The translations under genes and the position numbers were made by a program. The notes under the pieces are model-generated. The model was not told where the DNA came from, made no database searches, and saw only the letters and a program-made list of their open reading frames with translations. This document shows, in pieces, positions 56,412 to 64,000 of a stretch of DNA of 64,000 nt (positions are counted from its first letter, which is position 1; every line of letters starts with the position of its first letter). The DNA is taken from assembly GCF_902536725.1 (NCBI RefSeq), contig NZ_CACAYO010000004.1:59618-123617 (forward strand). Reading direction: 5' to 3'. The stretch comes from an uncultured Prochlorococcus sp. GTDB taxonomy: Bacteria > Cyanobacteriota > Cyanobacteriia > PCC-6307 > Cyanobiaceae.

Positions 56412-57203
56412 ATTTAAGAAAATATCTAAAAGTTTATAAAAAATTCTTACATACATCTTTAGCTTCTGAATTGGAGTATAAGGCAAATATACTAGTTGAT
56501 TTAATTACTGCAATTTTAAGTTTAATAGGGAGTATTTTTTTATTATCTATTTTCTTTCAAAATAATGGATATATTGGAGGGTGGAAATTTGAACAGGCAC
56601 TAATAATTCAAGGTATTTATACAATTTTGAATGGAATAACAAATACATGGTTTAATCCAAATCTTACAGAAATAGTTAAACATATAAGAGAAGGAACATT
56701 AGACTTTGTACTTTTAAAACCAATTGATAGTCAATTTTTTATTTCACTAAAGAAAATAAATCCATCTGGATTTCTAGAAATAATGCTTGGATTTTTCTTG
56801 TTGCTATTCTGCATAAGAATAAATCAAATAAATTTGAGCTTAAGTTTTCTTGCTCTATCCTTGATTACGATAATCTGCTCTATTTGTATTTTATATAGCC
56901 TATGGTTTTTTTATATCTACTACCACTATTTGGTTTGTTAAGACTTGGAATGCAATAGAGGTATTAAGATCATTTCTTTATATTGGAAGATTTCCTCTAA
57001 ATTCATTTTCATTTTCTTTAAGAGTTTTTTTTAGTATTTTTATTCCTATTGCTTTTATAACTACAATACCTTCTGAAGTTTTTCTAGGACTTTCTCAATT
57101 TTGGAAAATATTGCTTGAAGTTATTGTTGCATGTGTATTTCTTATAACCTCAAGAAAGTTTTGGTTATTTGCATTAAAGTTTTATACCTCAGCATCTAGC
57201 TAA
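56408..57203 (+). pseudogene. ABC-2 transporter permease, frameshifted in a 7-T run
   Basis: The second permease (COG3694-like). The first frame runs 177 residues and stops at 56939-56941 after WFFYIYYHYLVC. Removing one T from TTTTTTT (56906-56912) lets it read WFFISTTTIWFVKTWNAI and on through FIPIAFITTIPSEVFLG to a stop at 57201-57203, giving 264 residues, the length of the partner permease. The conserved LYSLWFF before the run and ITTIPSE after it show that one protein was interrupted. The start overlaps the previous gene by 4 bases. Confidence 0.75.
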
Positions 57204-57206
57204 CTA

Positions 57207-57473
57207 TTATTTATTAACCTCTCTGCAAAATTCCCAAATTTGTTGTTTACTTTTCAGATTAGATAGCTTAGATAATTTCTTAAAATGAGGTTTAGATTTT
57301 TCAACAGATAAAAGCCTACAGTTGTGTTCGATCTTATGATTTCTAGATATTATTCCTAATTTAAGTGCAAAATCACAAAGGATTATAATTAAAGTGATTA
57401 AAAAAACTATACCGAAAAATTGTGAAAATGGTTTTAAAAAATTTTCATTTTCAGTTTTTAATTCAAACCTCAT
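57207..57473 (-). CDS. small membrane protein, unknown
   Basis: An 88-residue protein with one membrane helix (about 19-40, FGIVFLITLIIILCDFALKLG) and a basic polar C-terminal half (SKPHFKKLSKLSNLKSKQQ). Its start overlaps the stop of the next upstream minus-strand gene by one base (TAATG style). Not recognised; convergent with the broken permease. Confidence 0.6.
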   Translation of the reverse strand: MRFELKTENENFLKPFSQFFGIVFLITLIIILCDFALKLGIISRNHKIEHNCRLLSVEKSKPHFKKLSKLSNLKSKQQIWEFCREVNK

Positions 57474-57700
57474 TATTTAACTATATGCTGAGGGCACTTA
57501 ATTGCAGCGATAGCAACAGCGGTAACTTTAAAATTTTCTGACTTCTCAATAACCTTTTTAACCTCTAATGGTCCAAATTTGTTACTTGCATCACTGTAGG
57601 AAAGAAGTAAAGATTTATAGTTATCGTGACCTAGATTTCTATATTCACAGAAATTATCTCCAACATAATTCAAAAGAGTTAGTAAAGTTAATTCAATCAT
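57473..57700 (-). CDS. small protein, unknown
   Basis: A 75-residue soluble protein (MIELTLLTLLNYVGDNFCEYRNL..., ending IAAIKCPQHIVK). The hydrophobic VTAVAIAAIKCPQ tail and a YRNLGHDNYKSLLLSYSDASN middle are its features; two cysteines. It is the first gene of a two-gene minus-strand pair. Similar small Prochlorococcus proteins exist, but I cannot give a function. Confidence 0.6.
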   Translation of the reverse strand: MIELTLLTLLNYVGDNFCEYRNLGHDNYKSLLLSYSDASNKFGPLEVKKVIEKSENFKVTAVAIAAIKCPQHIVK

Positions 57701-57869
57701 TAAAGCTTTTTACTAGCAAAGTTCTTACGAATGATACTGTGCAGGACATTTTTAACAAGTAAAATTACCAAAAACACTTGAAATCATAAAAATAAGTTTT
57801 GTACTCATAAACATTAAAACTGCAAAATTATTTCAGAATTGTTAAAGATATATATAAAAAAAATCATTA

Positions 57870-57996
57870 AAGCACTATCGGTAGTGTCTAATAACACTTT
57901 TGATTGCGCTACAGATAGGGGGTTGCGTTTTTTAAGAAATTGGTTTAAAAATAAGGTTCCCCATCACCCGGCCACACTTATGTGAGGCCTTTTTTT
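57870..57996 (+). ncRNA. candidate small RNA
   Basis: A gene-free, unusually structured stretch. It has a hairpin CACTA-TCGG-TAGTG (57873-57886), then GCGCTACAG-like GC-rich blocks and GGGGGTTGCG, and ends in a terminator hairpin with a T-run (57970-57996). A TATATA-rich stretch lies 15-20 bases upstream. No open frame is present. It could also be a processed mRNA leader, but the nearest downstream gene is on the other strand. I do not recognise tmRNA, 6S, SRP, RNase P or Yfr1 motifs. The rest of gap 57701-58152 shows no gene. Confidence 0.5.
57970..57996 (+). terminator. intrinsic terminator of the candidate small RNA
   Basis: GGCCACAC (57970-57977), loop TTAT, GTGAGGCC (57982-57989), with one A-A mismatch in the stem, then seven Ts to 57996. 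Confidence 0.75.
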
Positions 57997-58152
57997 ATGG
58001 TTTTTGAAATAAGGTCTCTCTAAAATTATTGTTTAATAAATGAGTTATTCAATAACACCTTTGATAATGAATAAAGAAAATAATTAATTTTTTTTGTAAT
58101 AAACCTGCTTTTGTATTTTTTTAACGCAATTTTACTGCTTTTCTCAATTAAT

Positions 58153-58965
58153 TTATAAAAAACTTTTTGTGAATTTAATCAATAAGCTAATACCAACCAA
58201 AATACAAACTATTGTGAAAGTTTTCTTAATTAATATATTTCCATTTAATTTTGATAAGTGAGCCCCAAAATATCCTCCTGAAAAAGAACCAATTATTAAT
58301 ATTATTAATATATCTGAAGGTACTGATCCTATTTTAGTCAAAGAAACTGCACCGATAAAATTCCAAAAAATCCCAACAGTAAAGAATGTCAAACTTATAG
58401 CTCGAAGAAAATCCATTTCAAAAGTTTTTATTAAAAGTATCGTTACAAGCAATCCAGTTCCTGAAGAAATAGAACCATTTAATATTCCTATGAGAAAAAT
58501 AAAAATTAAAAATCTAATTTTATGAAATAAATTAAGCTTATTATTCCCAGACGACAAACCTAAATCTGGTTTAAGGAATGAGTAAAAAGCTAATAATATT
58601 GAAATTATTCCTAAAATTAGGTACAAATACATTTCTGATATATATTCAACTAAAGAAGCCCCTAAAATCACTCCTGGTAATCCAAAAATTAAAATTTGCC
58701 AAGCAATACTAATATCATTACCTAGAGATTTGAAATTTCTTAATGAACCCCCTATTCCTAGTGCTACTGTTGCTAATTTATGACTAGCCAGAGCCTGATA
58801 ATAAGGAACTCCAGATAAAATCAATGCAGGCAGTTGTAATAATCCTGCTCCTCCTCCAGAAATCGCTGAGAACGTATTAGAAAAAAACGATATCAAAAAG
58901 ATATAAATACTTTTAAATAAAGAATGATCAAAGTTTCCAAAAAATATTCCTAATAAATAAAGCAT
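58153..58965 (-). CDS. TauE/SafE family membrane permease
   Basis: A 270-residue protein with about eight helices in two repeats; each repeat has a glycine-rich motif (SAISGGGAGLLQLPALILSG near residue 34 and NGSISSGTGLLVTILLIKTF near 160), the mark of the TauE/SafE sulfite/organosulfonate export family. Substrate could be sulfite, sulfoacetate or another anion. Reading begins at ATG 58965. It stands alone on the minus strand between the candidate sRNA and the HNH gene. Confidence 0.87.
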   Translation of the reverse strand: MLYLLGIFFGNFDHSLFKSIYIFLISFFSNTFSAISGGGAGLLQLPALILSGVPYYQALASHKLATVALGIGGSLRNFKSLGNDISIAWQILIFGLPGVILGASLVEYISEMYLYLILGIISILLAFYSFLKPDLGLSSGNNKLNLFHKIRFLIFIFLIGILNGSISSGTGLLVTILLIKTFEMDFLRAISLTFFTVGIFWNFIGAVSLTKIGSVPSDILIILIIGSFSGGYFGAHLSKLNGNILIKKTFTIVCILVGISLLIKFTKSFL

Positions 58966-59074
58966 TAACTATAAATTGCCCTTTGTATTAATAAATTAAA
59001 AATTATTCTTTTCATAAGAAGCATTTGCTATGAGAAATCTAATCTTATCTTTTTTAATCATACTTAAAAAAAAA

Positions 59075-59449
59075 ATGTTATTATCAGAGAAAATTATCAA
59101 GAATTTTATGCATAGACAAGATGCAATTTACCTTGATCAGTTTTGTCCAAAGATAAGTAATAAAAATTGGAGAGAGTCACTTAATAAACTGACTGATTAT
59201 AAATGTATTTATTGCGGTAAACCCTCAGAATCACTTGACCACCTTCATCCAATGTCAAAAGGAGGTACTAGTAGTACAAGTAATTGTGTCCCATGTTGTT
59301 TGTCATGTAATGGTAAGAAATCAGACTCAGAAGTTCTTGGTTGGTACAGAAAACAAAATTTTTATGATCCTCGAAGAGCTATGGCAATAAGAGCATGGTT
59401 TAATGATGATTTAAAACTAGCGTCAGTTCTTTTGAACTACTTAAATTAA
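59075..59449 (+). CDS. HNH endonuclease
   Basis: A nuclease-fold protein of about 124 residues from the ATG at 59075 (ATGs at 59030 and 59108 are alternatives). The HNH motif has zinc cysteines C-x2-C (CIYCGKPSESLDHLHP) with the catalytic region SLDHLHPMSKGG, then NCVPCCLSCNGKKSD with the second C-x2-C. The C-terminal YRKQNFYDPRRAMAIRAWFN is typical of cyanobacterial stand-alone HNH proteins. It is not linked to an intron or a methylase here, so its role (DNA repair, homing or other) is open. Confidence 0.82.
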   Translation: MLLSEKIIKNFMHRQDAIYLDQFCPKISNKNWRESLNKLTDYKCIYCGKPSESLDHLHPMSKGGTSSTSNCVPCCLSCNGKKSDSEVLGWYRKQNFYDPRRAMAIRAWFNDDLKLASVLLNYLN

Positions 59450-59539
59450 AAAATGAAATGATAAATTGATTGAGATTCGAAAAAAATATTTTTGTATTTG
59501 ATTAAATAGGATCTTTTATTTTAGTAAGAAATGTTTTTA

Positions 59540-59734
59540 TTAAATTATTCTTAATCTTTCTGAATTTATATTATTGCTCTTAAAAATCGCGATATTAGAA
59601 TAATCATCTTTCCACATTATTGGCGAATCTATAACTTTTCTCTCTGGAGACTTTACTGAAAAAATCAATCCAAATACAAAAAGAATAGTAATCAAAATTA
59701 TAGTCAATACTAATTTGTCTGAAATATTATTCAT
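59540..59734 (-). CDS. small single-pass membrane protein
   Basis: A 64-residue protein: basic N-terminus, one helix (about 9-26, VLTIILITILFVFGLIFSV), then a polar periplasmic or lumenal tail with WKDDYSNIAIFKSN. It lies 9 bases from the next minus-strand gene and may be cotranscribed. Confidence 0.55.
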   Translation of the reverse strand: MNNISDKLVLTIILITILFVFGLIFSVKSPERKVIDSPIMWKDDYSNIAIFKSNNINSERLRII

Positions 59735-59743
59735 TAACCTAAT

Positions 59744-60145
59744 CTATCTTGAAAAATTTTTGTCAGGAGTAGTTTTTTCGTAAATTTCTAGAAAATATGA
59801 TTTAAAATAATCAACTCCCTCCTTTCCAATTAATCCAAACGACCATCCACAATCATTTACTACTTGCAATGAAATTTGATTTGCCAAGTCACTTTTCTCA
59901 ATCCATTTTTTCTGCGGATTGTAAGAGAAAGATATAATATTTTCAGTTTTTACAATAGCTAATTTCATTGCTTCATCTTTAGAAAGACCATTTTGGATAG
60001 CATTGCAATATTTCTTAGAGAAAGTACTAGAGATCCTATTTTGTAGCAAACTAACACTAGGATCGGATGTATCAAATGCTAAACCTATTACAGGTTTTAA
60101 TTGAAAAATTATAAATAAAAATAAGACAAAAAATAATTTTAACAA
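59744..60145 (-). CDS. exported protein, unknown
   Basis: A 133-residue protein with a signal peptide (hydrophobic 3-20, cleavage after a VIGLA-like site) and a soluble domain. Two cysteines in NAIQNG-preceding KKYC and NDCGWSFGL may pair. The motifs KKYCNAIQNGLSKDEAMKLA and SLQVVNDCGWSFGL recall a cyanobacterial family of periplasmic or lumenal proteins without a known function. Confidence 0.65.
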   Translation of the reverse strand: MLKLFFVLFLFIIFQLKPVIGLAFDTSDPSVSLLQNRISSTFSKKYCNAIQNGLSKDEAMKLAIVKTENIISFSYNPQKKWIEKSDLANQISLQVVNDCGWSFGLIGKEGVDYFKSYFLEIYEKTTPDKNFSR

Positions 60146-60297
60146 CAGTTATTAATCAAGAGTTTATAAGTAATATAATAGTATTTTCAAATTATCTTTT
60201 CAATTAAATCTGATAATTATTAAATGCAAATTAAATTTCAATTTATTAATAATTAAAAGTATTGCAATAAGTTCAGTAATAATAGTCAGAGGTTTAT

Positions 60298-60561
60298 TTG
60301 ACTACGAATATGCACGAAACATTGATGACATTACTATTTTTTCCTGATTGGACAAATGGATTACCTTCAGATTTCTTAATTCTTCATTTTTTTGTAGGAG
60401 CTGTGATTTTCCCATTTAACATGATTCATGCAAAAGCAAGAAAAATTGACAGTCAAAACCCACAGGAAGCCGCTAATGGGTACAAAAATTCAGACAATGC
60501 AACATTTTTTTGGGTACGAGGAAATCAATTAGATTTCTATAAAATTTATTTAAGGAATTAG
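60298..60561 (+). CDS. small membrane-associated protein, unknown
   Basis: An 87-residue protein from a TTG, or 83 from the ATG four codons later. A hydrophobic helix (about 25-45, SDFLILHFFVGAVIFPFNMIH) is flanked by WTNGLP and a basic AKARKIDSQNPQEAANGYKNSDN. The FFWVRGNQLDFYKIYL end is distinctive. Unidentified. Confidence 0.55.
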   Translation: MTTNMHETLMTLLFFPDWTNGLPSDFLILHFFVGAVIFPFNMIHAKARKIDSQNPQEAANGYKNSDNATFFWVRGNQLDFYKIYLRN

Positions 60562-60568
60562 ATTATTA

Positions 60569-60793
60569 ATGATAATTTCTCTAAATACAGCTTTAGATCT
60601 TAAAATATTCAGCCCCAGTGAACCTATAGGAATATTTATTATTATTGTAGGATTAATATTTACTGGCATGATTTTTTATATTATTTATGCTGTAAGTACT
60701 AATAAAGAATCGTTAGAAGACAAAAAATTAAGAACTAAAAAGGAGTACTTGCAAAAGGAGAAAATAGGAAAATTATTTCCTAAGAAAAAATAA
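60569..60793 (+). CDS. small membrane protein with basic tail
   Basis: A 74-residue protein: DLKIFSPSEPIG, one membrane helix (IFIIIVGLIFTGMIFYIIYAV), then a Lys/Glu tail. Starts 7 bases after the preceding gene, so likely in the same transcript. Function unknown. Confidence 0.6.
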   Translation: MIISLNTALDLKIFSPSEPIGIFIIIVGLIFTGMIFYIIYAVSTNKESLEDKKLRTKKEYLQKEKIGKLFPKKK

Positions 60794-60906
60794 ACTTAAT
60801 TCTTTTATTACTATTAAGATATTTATTAATATTATCAATTATTAAATCAGTAGGATCTAAAAACATTAATTTTAGTTCTCTTGAATCAAACATTTTGCAA
60901 AATTTT

Positions 60907-61011
60907 ATGATAACAACAAAATTTTTATTACGAGGACTTCATATTGTTAATTGCACAGCTAAATTATTTTCATATCAAGCAAAAAATGTTAAAAATATAA
61001 AAAATAATTAA
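60907..61011 (+). CDS. possible 34-residue peptide
   Basis: An ATG-started frame (MITTKFLLRGLHIVNCTAKLF then a Lys/Asn tail), 5 bases before the next gene. Weak: it is short and lacks a clear ribosome site. Confidence 0.25.
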   Translation: MITTKFLLRGLHIVNCTAKLFSYQAKNVKNIKNN

Positions 61012-61016
61012 AAATC

Positions 61017-61520
61017 TTGGAGAATACACCTCAATATCTATTTCTTGCTAGTGGAGTGAATAATTGTGAAGGTTTTTGGATTGTAGGAATAAAAAATTGC
61101 GATGAAAATATCCTTGATGATGAAAATCTTTTAGATTGCCATAGAAAAGAATTAATAGGTTATGAATCAGCCAAAGATATTCTTTTAGCTATTAATTTAA
61201 ACATAAATAATTTATTAAATGAACTAAGAAGCAAAAATTATTTAATTGCAAGACCTTCAATGGGGATTCCATTTGATATTCCTTTAGAAATCTTGGAAAA
61301 TATTTTTGATTTTTGGTTAGATATTTATAAAAATCATGAAGCCTGGGAAGCTTGTCTAGGACTTCTTAAAGTTAGAAAAAGGATTCCCTTAACCAACCTA
61401 ATTGTAAGCGAAAGTTTAAAAGGTAACTCTAAAAAATGGGCTATAAAAATTGAAACTTTACATACTTATGTTCCTTCTTCACTTGGAAATGAAAAATTAA
61501 ATGATCCTATGTGGGAATAA
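61017..61520 (+). CDS. soluble protein, unknown
   Basis: A 167-residue acidic protein started by TTG (MENTPQYLFLASGVNNCEGFWIVG). It has mixed strands and helices, with ARPSMGIPFDIPLEILENIFDFWLDIYKNHEAWEACLGL in the middle. No membrane segment. I cannot place it in a family. It overlaps the next gene's longer reading but not its preferred start. Confidence 0.5.
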   Translation: MENTPQYLFLASGVNNCEGFWIVGIKNCDENILDDENLLDCHRKELIGYESAKDILLAINLNINNLLNELRSKNYLIARPSMGIPFDIPLEILENIFDFWLDIYKNHEAWEACLGLLKVRKRIPLTNLIVSESLKGNSKKWAIKIETLHTYVPSSLGNEKLNDPMWE

Positions 61521-61594
61521 TTTTATCTTTAAATACTAAAAATATTTACTTCGTTGGATATTTAAGTAAAAATAAAATTACTAATAATTTAAAA

Positions 61595-61780
61595 ATGAAT
61601 AAACCGTATTCTTTTAGTATCGATCAAATGAACGGGATAGTTGAGGATACATACGCCAAGATAATAAATGAATGCGAAAATTTAAAAAAAAATACTAATT
61701 GTCCAAATGAGCAAGTAGTGGCACTTTTAAGTGTAATTGCTTCAAATTATGCTACTACAACAAACAAAAACGATAATTAA
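61595..61780 (+). CDS. small soluble protein, unknown
   Basis: A 61-residue protein from the ATG giving MNKPYSFSIDQMNGIVEDTYAK. It is helical with C-x6-C (CENLKKNTNC) and a Thr/Asn-rich tail. A longer frame from 61511 exists but overlaps the upstream gene. Its stop is followed after one base by the phosphoribosyltransferase ATG. Confidence 0.5.
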   Translation: MNKPYSFSIDQMNGIVEDTYAKIINECENLKKNTNCPNEQVVALLSVIASNYATTTNKNDN

Positions 61781-61781
61781 G

Positions 61782-62177
61782 ATGGAAAATTATTTTACTT
61801 GGAACGAATTTGATAAGAGTGTAGAAAAAATAGCTAATAAATGTAAGTTTAAGGAGTTTTCTGGAATATATGGAGTTCCTCGTGGGGGATTATGTCTTGC
61901 TGTAGCACTAAGCTATAAATTAAAAATCGAATTAATTACTGAACCATTAAAGAATTCACTAATAGTAGATGATGTTTATGAAACAGGCATTACATTGACG
62001 GCCTTCAAGAATATTGAAGGAGCAATGTTTTTTGTATTATTTAGTAAAATCAAACCTACATGGTGGAATACAGTACATATATCAAAAAAAAGCCAATGGA
62101 TAGTTTTCCCTTGGGAAGATAATTTAAATTCAAAAAGTGACCGCGAAGAGTACATAAAAAAAAGAGGTTTAAGTTGA
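61782..62177 (+). CDS. phosphoribosyltransferase family protein
   Basis: A 131-residue PRTase-fold protein. The PRPP-binding loop reads VDDVYETGITL (about 67-77: hydrophobic strand, two acids, then T-G), and a GVPRGGLCLAVAL segment lies at the N-terminal side. It is shorter than purine PRTases (about 150-180), with a WWNTVHISKKSQWIVFPWE end. Guanine or xanthine salvage is plausible. The ATG at 61782 fits the fold better than one 45 bases upstream. Confidence 0.75.
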   Translation: MENYFTWNEFDKSVEKIANKCKFKEFSGIYGVPRGGLCLAVALSYKLKIELITEPLKNSLIVDDVYETGITLTAFKNIEGAMFFVLFSKIKPTWWNTVHISKKSQWIVFPWEDNLNSKSDREEYIKKRGLS

Positions 62178-62653
62178 GAAAAAAATTATACTTGGCTAAT
62201 CCATATGGATTTTCAAAACAAACTAAAACCCTTTTACATGAATTTATTGAAATCTTCAATGAATTAAATATAGAAGTATTTGAACCTTTTGAGAGAGCAA
62301 AACCATTAATACAACGAGAAAGTGAGTGGGCATATGACGTTGCAAGAAGTAATTTTCATGATTTAAAAGAATGTGATTGTATTTTTGCGATTGTCAACGG
62401 GAATCCACCAGATGAAGGGGTAATGATTGAATTAGGTATAGCAATTGCTTTAAAAAAGGAAATCTTTTTATTCAGGGATGATTTTAGAAATTGTTCTGAT
62501 AGTAATCAATACCCATTAAATCTAATGTTATTTCTTGGACTGCCTAAAAATAATTGGGAAAAATATTATTTTGAATCATTACAAGATATAAAAAGTAATA
62601 AAAAAAGATTTGTGGAGTGGGCAAAAAATCAGCCAATTAAACAATCAACCTAA
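62174..62653 (+). CDS. nucleoside 2-deoxyribosyltransferase family protein
   Basis: A 159-residue protein overlapping the PRTase by 4 bases, TTG start. YLANPYGFS opens the fold, the ECDCIFAIVNGNPPDEGVMIELGIAIALKKEIFLFRDDFR block carries the typical D-x-G-x-x-x-E-x-G catalytic motif (the glutamate in MIELG is the expected nucleophile). It swaps bases on deoxynucleosides or hydrolyses deoxynucleotides. With its coupled PRTase it forms a nucleobase-salvage pair. Confidence 0.82.
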   Translation: MRKKLYLANPYGFSKQTKTLLHEFIEIFNELNIEVFEPFERAKPLIQRESEWAYDVARSNFHDLKECDCIFAIVNGNPPDEGVMIELGIAIALKKEIFLFRDDFRNCSDSNQYPLNLMLFLGLPKNNWEKYYFESLQDIKSNKKRFVEWAKNQPIKQST

Positions 62654-62717
62654 AAGAAGAAGTTTTAATTTTAAATATATCTGTTAAAGTGTTAGAATTA
62701 GTTTTATTTAAAAAATT

Positions 62718-62894
62718 TTGACACAAGTTACTGTAGGAGAGAACGAGGGAATTGAATCTGCCCTTAGAAGATTTAAGAGACAAGTATCCAAATCTGGAAT
62801 ATTTGCTGATTTAAAAAGACTTAGGCATCATGAAACTCCTATTGAAAAATACAAAAGAAAGTTGCAACAGAGAAGAAAAGCAAGGAGAAGATGA
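62718..62894 (+). CDS. rpsU: 30S ribosomal protein S21
   Basis: A 58-residue highly basic protein: [22 protein letters not shown], then [25 protein letters not shown]. It matches S21, which helps mRNA binding at initiation. The start is TTG at 62718. Stand-alone position, not in the usual rpsU-dnaG-rpoD arrangement, as in cyanobacteria. Confidence 0.93.
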
Positions 62895-62972
62895 TCTGCT
62901 AAAACTTATAAAGTAGTGCAAATCTTTTATAATTACTTATTTTTTTTGAAAGGTTAAAATAAAAAAATTTAA

Positions 62973-63317
62973 CTATTTAAGCTTTTTAAGCTTCTTAACT
63001 AGATTTATTCCAACTCCTGATACGGCAAGAAGATCTTTTTCATCAGCAGCAATTACTGCTTTTGCTGTTTTAAATCCAGCCTCATATAAAGCTTTTGCGC
63101 TTTTTGCTCCAACACCAGGAAGTGTGGTTAAAGTTTCAATATTTTTACTAGAATTAACCGCTTTGGTTTTGGTTTTTGTTTTGGTTTTTGTTTTGGTTTT
63201 TGTTTTTGAAGTTTTTGCAGACTTAGGTGCTTTTTTTTCTTTTTTTAAAGGAATTTCAGTAGATACTGCACTTTTAAATAGAATTGATTTTAGTTTGCTT
63301 AGAAATTTAGAAATCAT
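62973..63317 (-). CDS. helix-hairpin-helix DNA-binding protein with Lys-Thr repeats
   Basis: A 114-residue protein: N-terminal 25 residues FLSKLKSILFKSAVST, then a run of Lys-Thr dipeptides (about 38-53), then a C-terminal HhH pair: LTTLPGVGAKSAKALYEAGFKTAKAVI and LLAVSGVGINLVKKLKKLK (two G-x-G hairpins). The fold binds DNA backbone non-specifically. The Lys-Thr part is encoded by a tandem 12-base repeat (63171-63206), so its length may vary between strains. Confidence 0.78.
   Translation of the reverse strand: MISKFLSKLKSILFKSAVSTEIPLKKEKKAPKSAKTSKTKTKTKTKTKTKTKAVNSSKNIETLTTLPGVGAKSAKALYEAGFKTAKAVIAADEKDLLAVSGVGINLVKKLKKLK
63171..63206. repeat. three tandem 12-base repeats in the HhH gene
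   Basis: GGTTTTTGTTTT occurs three times without gap at 63171-63182, 63183-63194 and 63195-63206, preceded by a partial GGTTTT. In frame on the minus strand it encodes Lys-Thr-Lys-Thr per unit, so unit changes keep the reading frame. Confidence 0.9.
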
Positions 63318-63579
63318 TGCAATATATAAGTAATAAAATTAGCTATTCAATTAAATATATTATCAAATTCCAGGAGGAATTAATAATAAAATAAAAGCCA
63401 ATAGAATAGAAATAATTTATTTACAATTATATAAAGACACAGATTTAATATTTATGCAAGCTTATAAGCCATTGCAAAGTGTTTAAAATTAGTCTAATTA
63501 CAATAAAAAAATATTTCCAAAAATTAAAAGTATTTATTATTAGTAAAGTTAAAATCTTTAAAAAGAGGAAATCATAAAA

Positions 63580-64000
63580 ATGAAGCTTATCTTTATAAGT
63601 GGACCTTCTGGAAGCGGTAAAACAACATTATCAAATCAAATAGTTAAAAAAAATAAAAATGGTATTGTTTTAAGTACCGACAACTACTATAAGACTGGAT
63701 TAATAAGCAAATTACTATCAAAATTTGTAGAAGGTTTTTTTGATAAAAGTATTAGTTTTAATAAAAAACTATTCAAAAAAGATTTTGAATTTATTTATGA
63801 GAATGGAATTTCAGTCCAAGATCGTTATTATAATTTCGAAAAGAAAAAAATTCATAACATCTTTAACGAAATAAATAATATTAGGTTTTTAATTGTTGAA
63901 GGTATTTTTGCCCAAGAATTCTCCAGCACTTTAAATATTCAAGATTATTATTTTATAGAAATAAAAACTAAAAAAAATGAGTGTATGAAAAGAGTTGTCC
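63580..64000 (+). CDS. uridine-kinase-like P-loop protein, partial
   Basis: The 5' part of a P-loop kinase, cut by the window end at residue 140. Walker A is GPSGSGKTTLS (about 8-18), then a substrate-like STDNYYKTG segment with the D-x-Y-Y motif of uridine/cytidine kinases, and LIVEGIFAQEF as the Walker B-like strand. A canonical uridine kinase would phosphorylate uridine and cytidine. The gap 63318-63579 before it shows no gene; GAGG (63566-63569), 10 bases before the ATG, is a possible ribosome site. Confidence 0.72.
   Translation, partial: MKLIFISGPSGSGKTTLSNQIVKKNKNGIVLSTDNYYKTGLISKLLSKFVEGFFDKSISFNKKLFKKDFEFIYENGISVQDRYYNFEKKKIHNIFNEINNIRFLIVEGIFAQEFSSTLNIQDYYFIEIKTKKNECMKRVV

Noticed and set aside
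59075..59449. HNH gene as part of a restriction, homing or prophage system
   Set aside because: No methylase, integrase, intron or phage structural gene lies nearby.
63160..63212. CRISPR-like tandem repeats
   Set aside because: Units are 12 bases without spacers and are in-frame coding sequence; no cas genes are present anywhere in the window.

Overview
The window is from a marine picocyanobacterium and looks like Prochlorococcus of a streamlined, AT-rich type. Seen directly: very AT-rich DNA, short gaps, frequent TTG or GTG starts, and genes for Mg-chelatase subunit H, the aerobic AcsF ring cyclase, a probable Psb30, Ycf20, a Ycf36-like protein and many DUF families restricted to cyanobacteria (1651, 2862, 2949, 2996, 3038, 3318, 4335, 6447). 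The genus is my inference from gene content and composition. I see no prophage, transposase, CRISPR array or rRNA operon.

Layout. 0-6 kb: DUF2237 protein, Ap4A phosphorylase, a ribbon-helix-helix/J-domain fusion, a small secreted protein sitting among repeats, and pheT. 6-12.7 kb: rpmG, rpsR, a minimal RNase II-type protein, metG and an LptC-like lipoprotein on one strand; a CCB-type membrane protein; cobU, trmL, a CAU tRNA, clpS and a DUF1651 gene. 12.7-16.2 kb: a run of very small genes, most under 60 codons, around a second ribbon-helix-helix regulator with palindromes at both ends. 16.5-24.5 kb: 2-Cys peroxiredoxin, an FtsH without its zinc site, rpmF, ycf20, a HAD phosphatase, probable psb30, a paired half-size UPF0016 transporter and an RNase R-like protein without its catalytic aspartates. 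25-31 kb: DUF2996, acsF, tldD, tldE, fmt, terC. 31-39.7 kb: mfd, then a minus-strand run with DUF4335, DUF3038, DUF2949, a UbiH-type hydroxylase and dapB. 39.8-53.5 kb: chlH, folP, tpiA, an S4 protein, an ABC exporter, carB, rsfS, CGLD27, asparaginase, initiator tRNA. 54-58 kb: an ABC-2 transporter operon in which the first and third genes are each broken by one extra T in a T-run, followed by a candidate small RNA. 58-64 kb: TauE/SafE permease, HNH nuclease, small proteins of unknown function, a phosphoribosyltransferase/deoxyribosyltransferase pair, rpsU, a helix-hairpin-helix protein and the start of a uridine-kinase-like gene cut by the window edge.

Most genes are housekeeping. The points that stand out are: two probable pseudoenzymes (FtsH without HExxH; RNase R without its Asp cluster) together with a minimal intact RNB protein; two ribbon-helix-helix proteins that both lie beside inverted-repeat DNA, one of them fused to a J-domain; two single-base homopolymer frameshifts in one operon; a DUF3038 gene with no ordinary start codon upstream of its conserved N-terminus; and a cluster of tiny genes that ordinary gene calling tends to miss.
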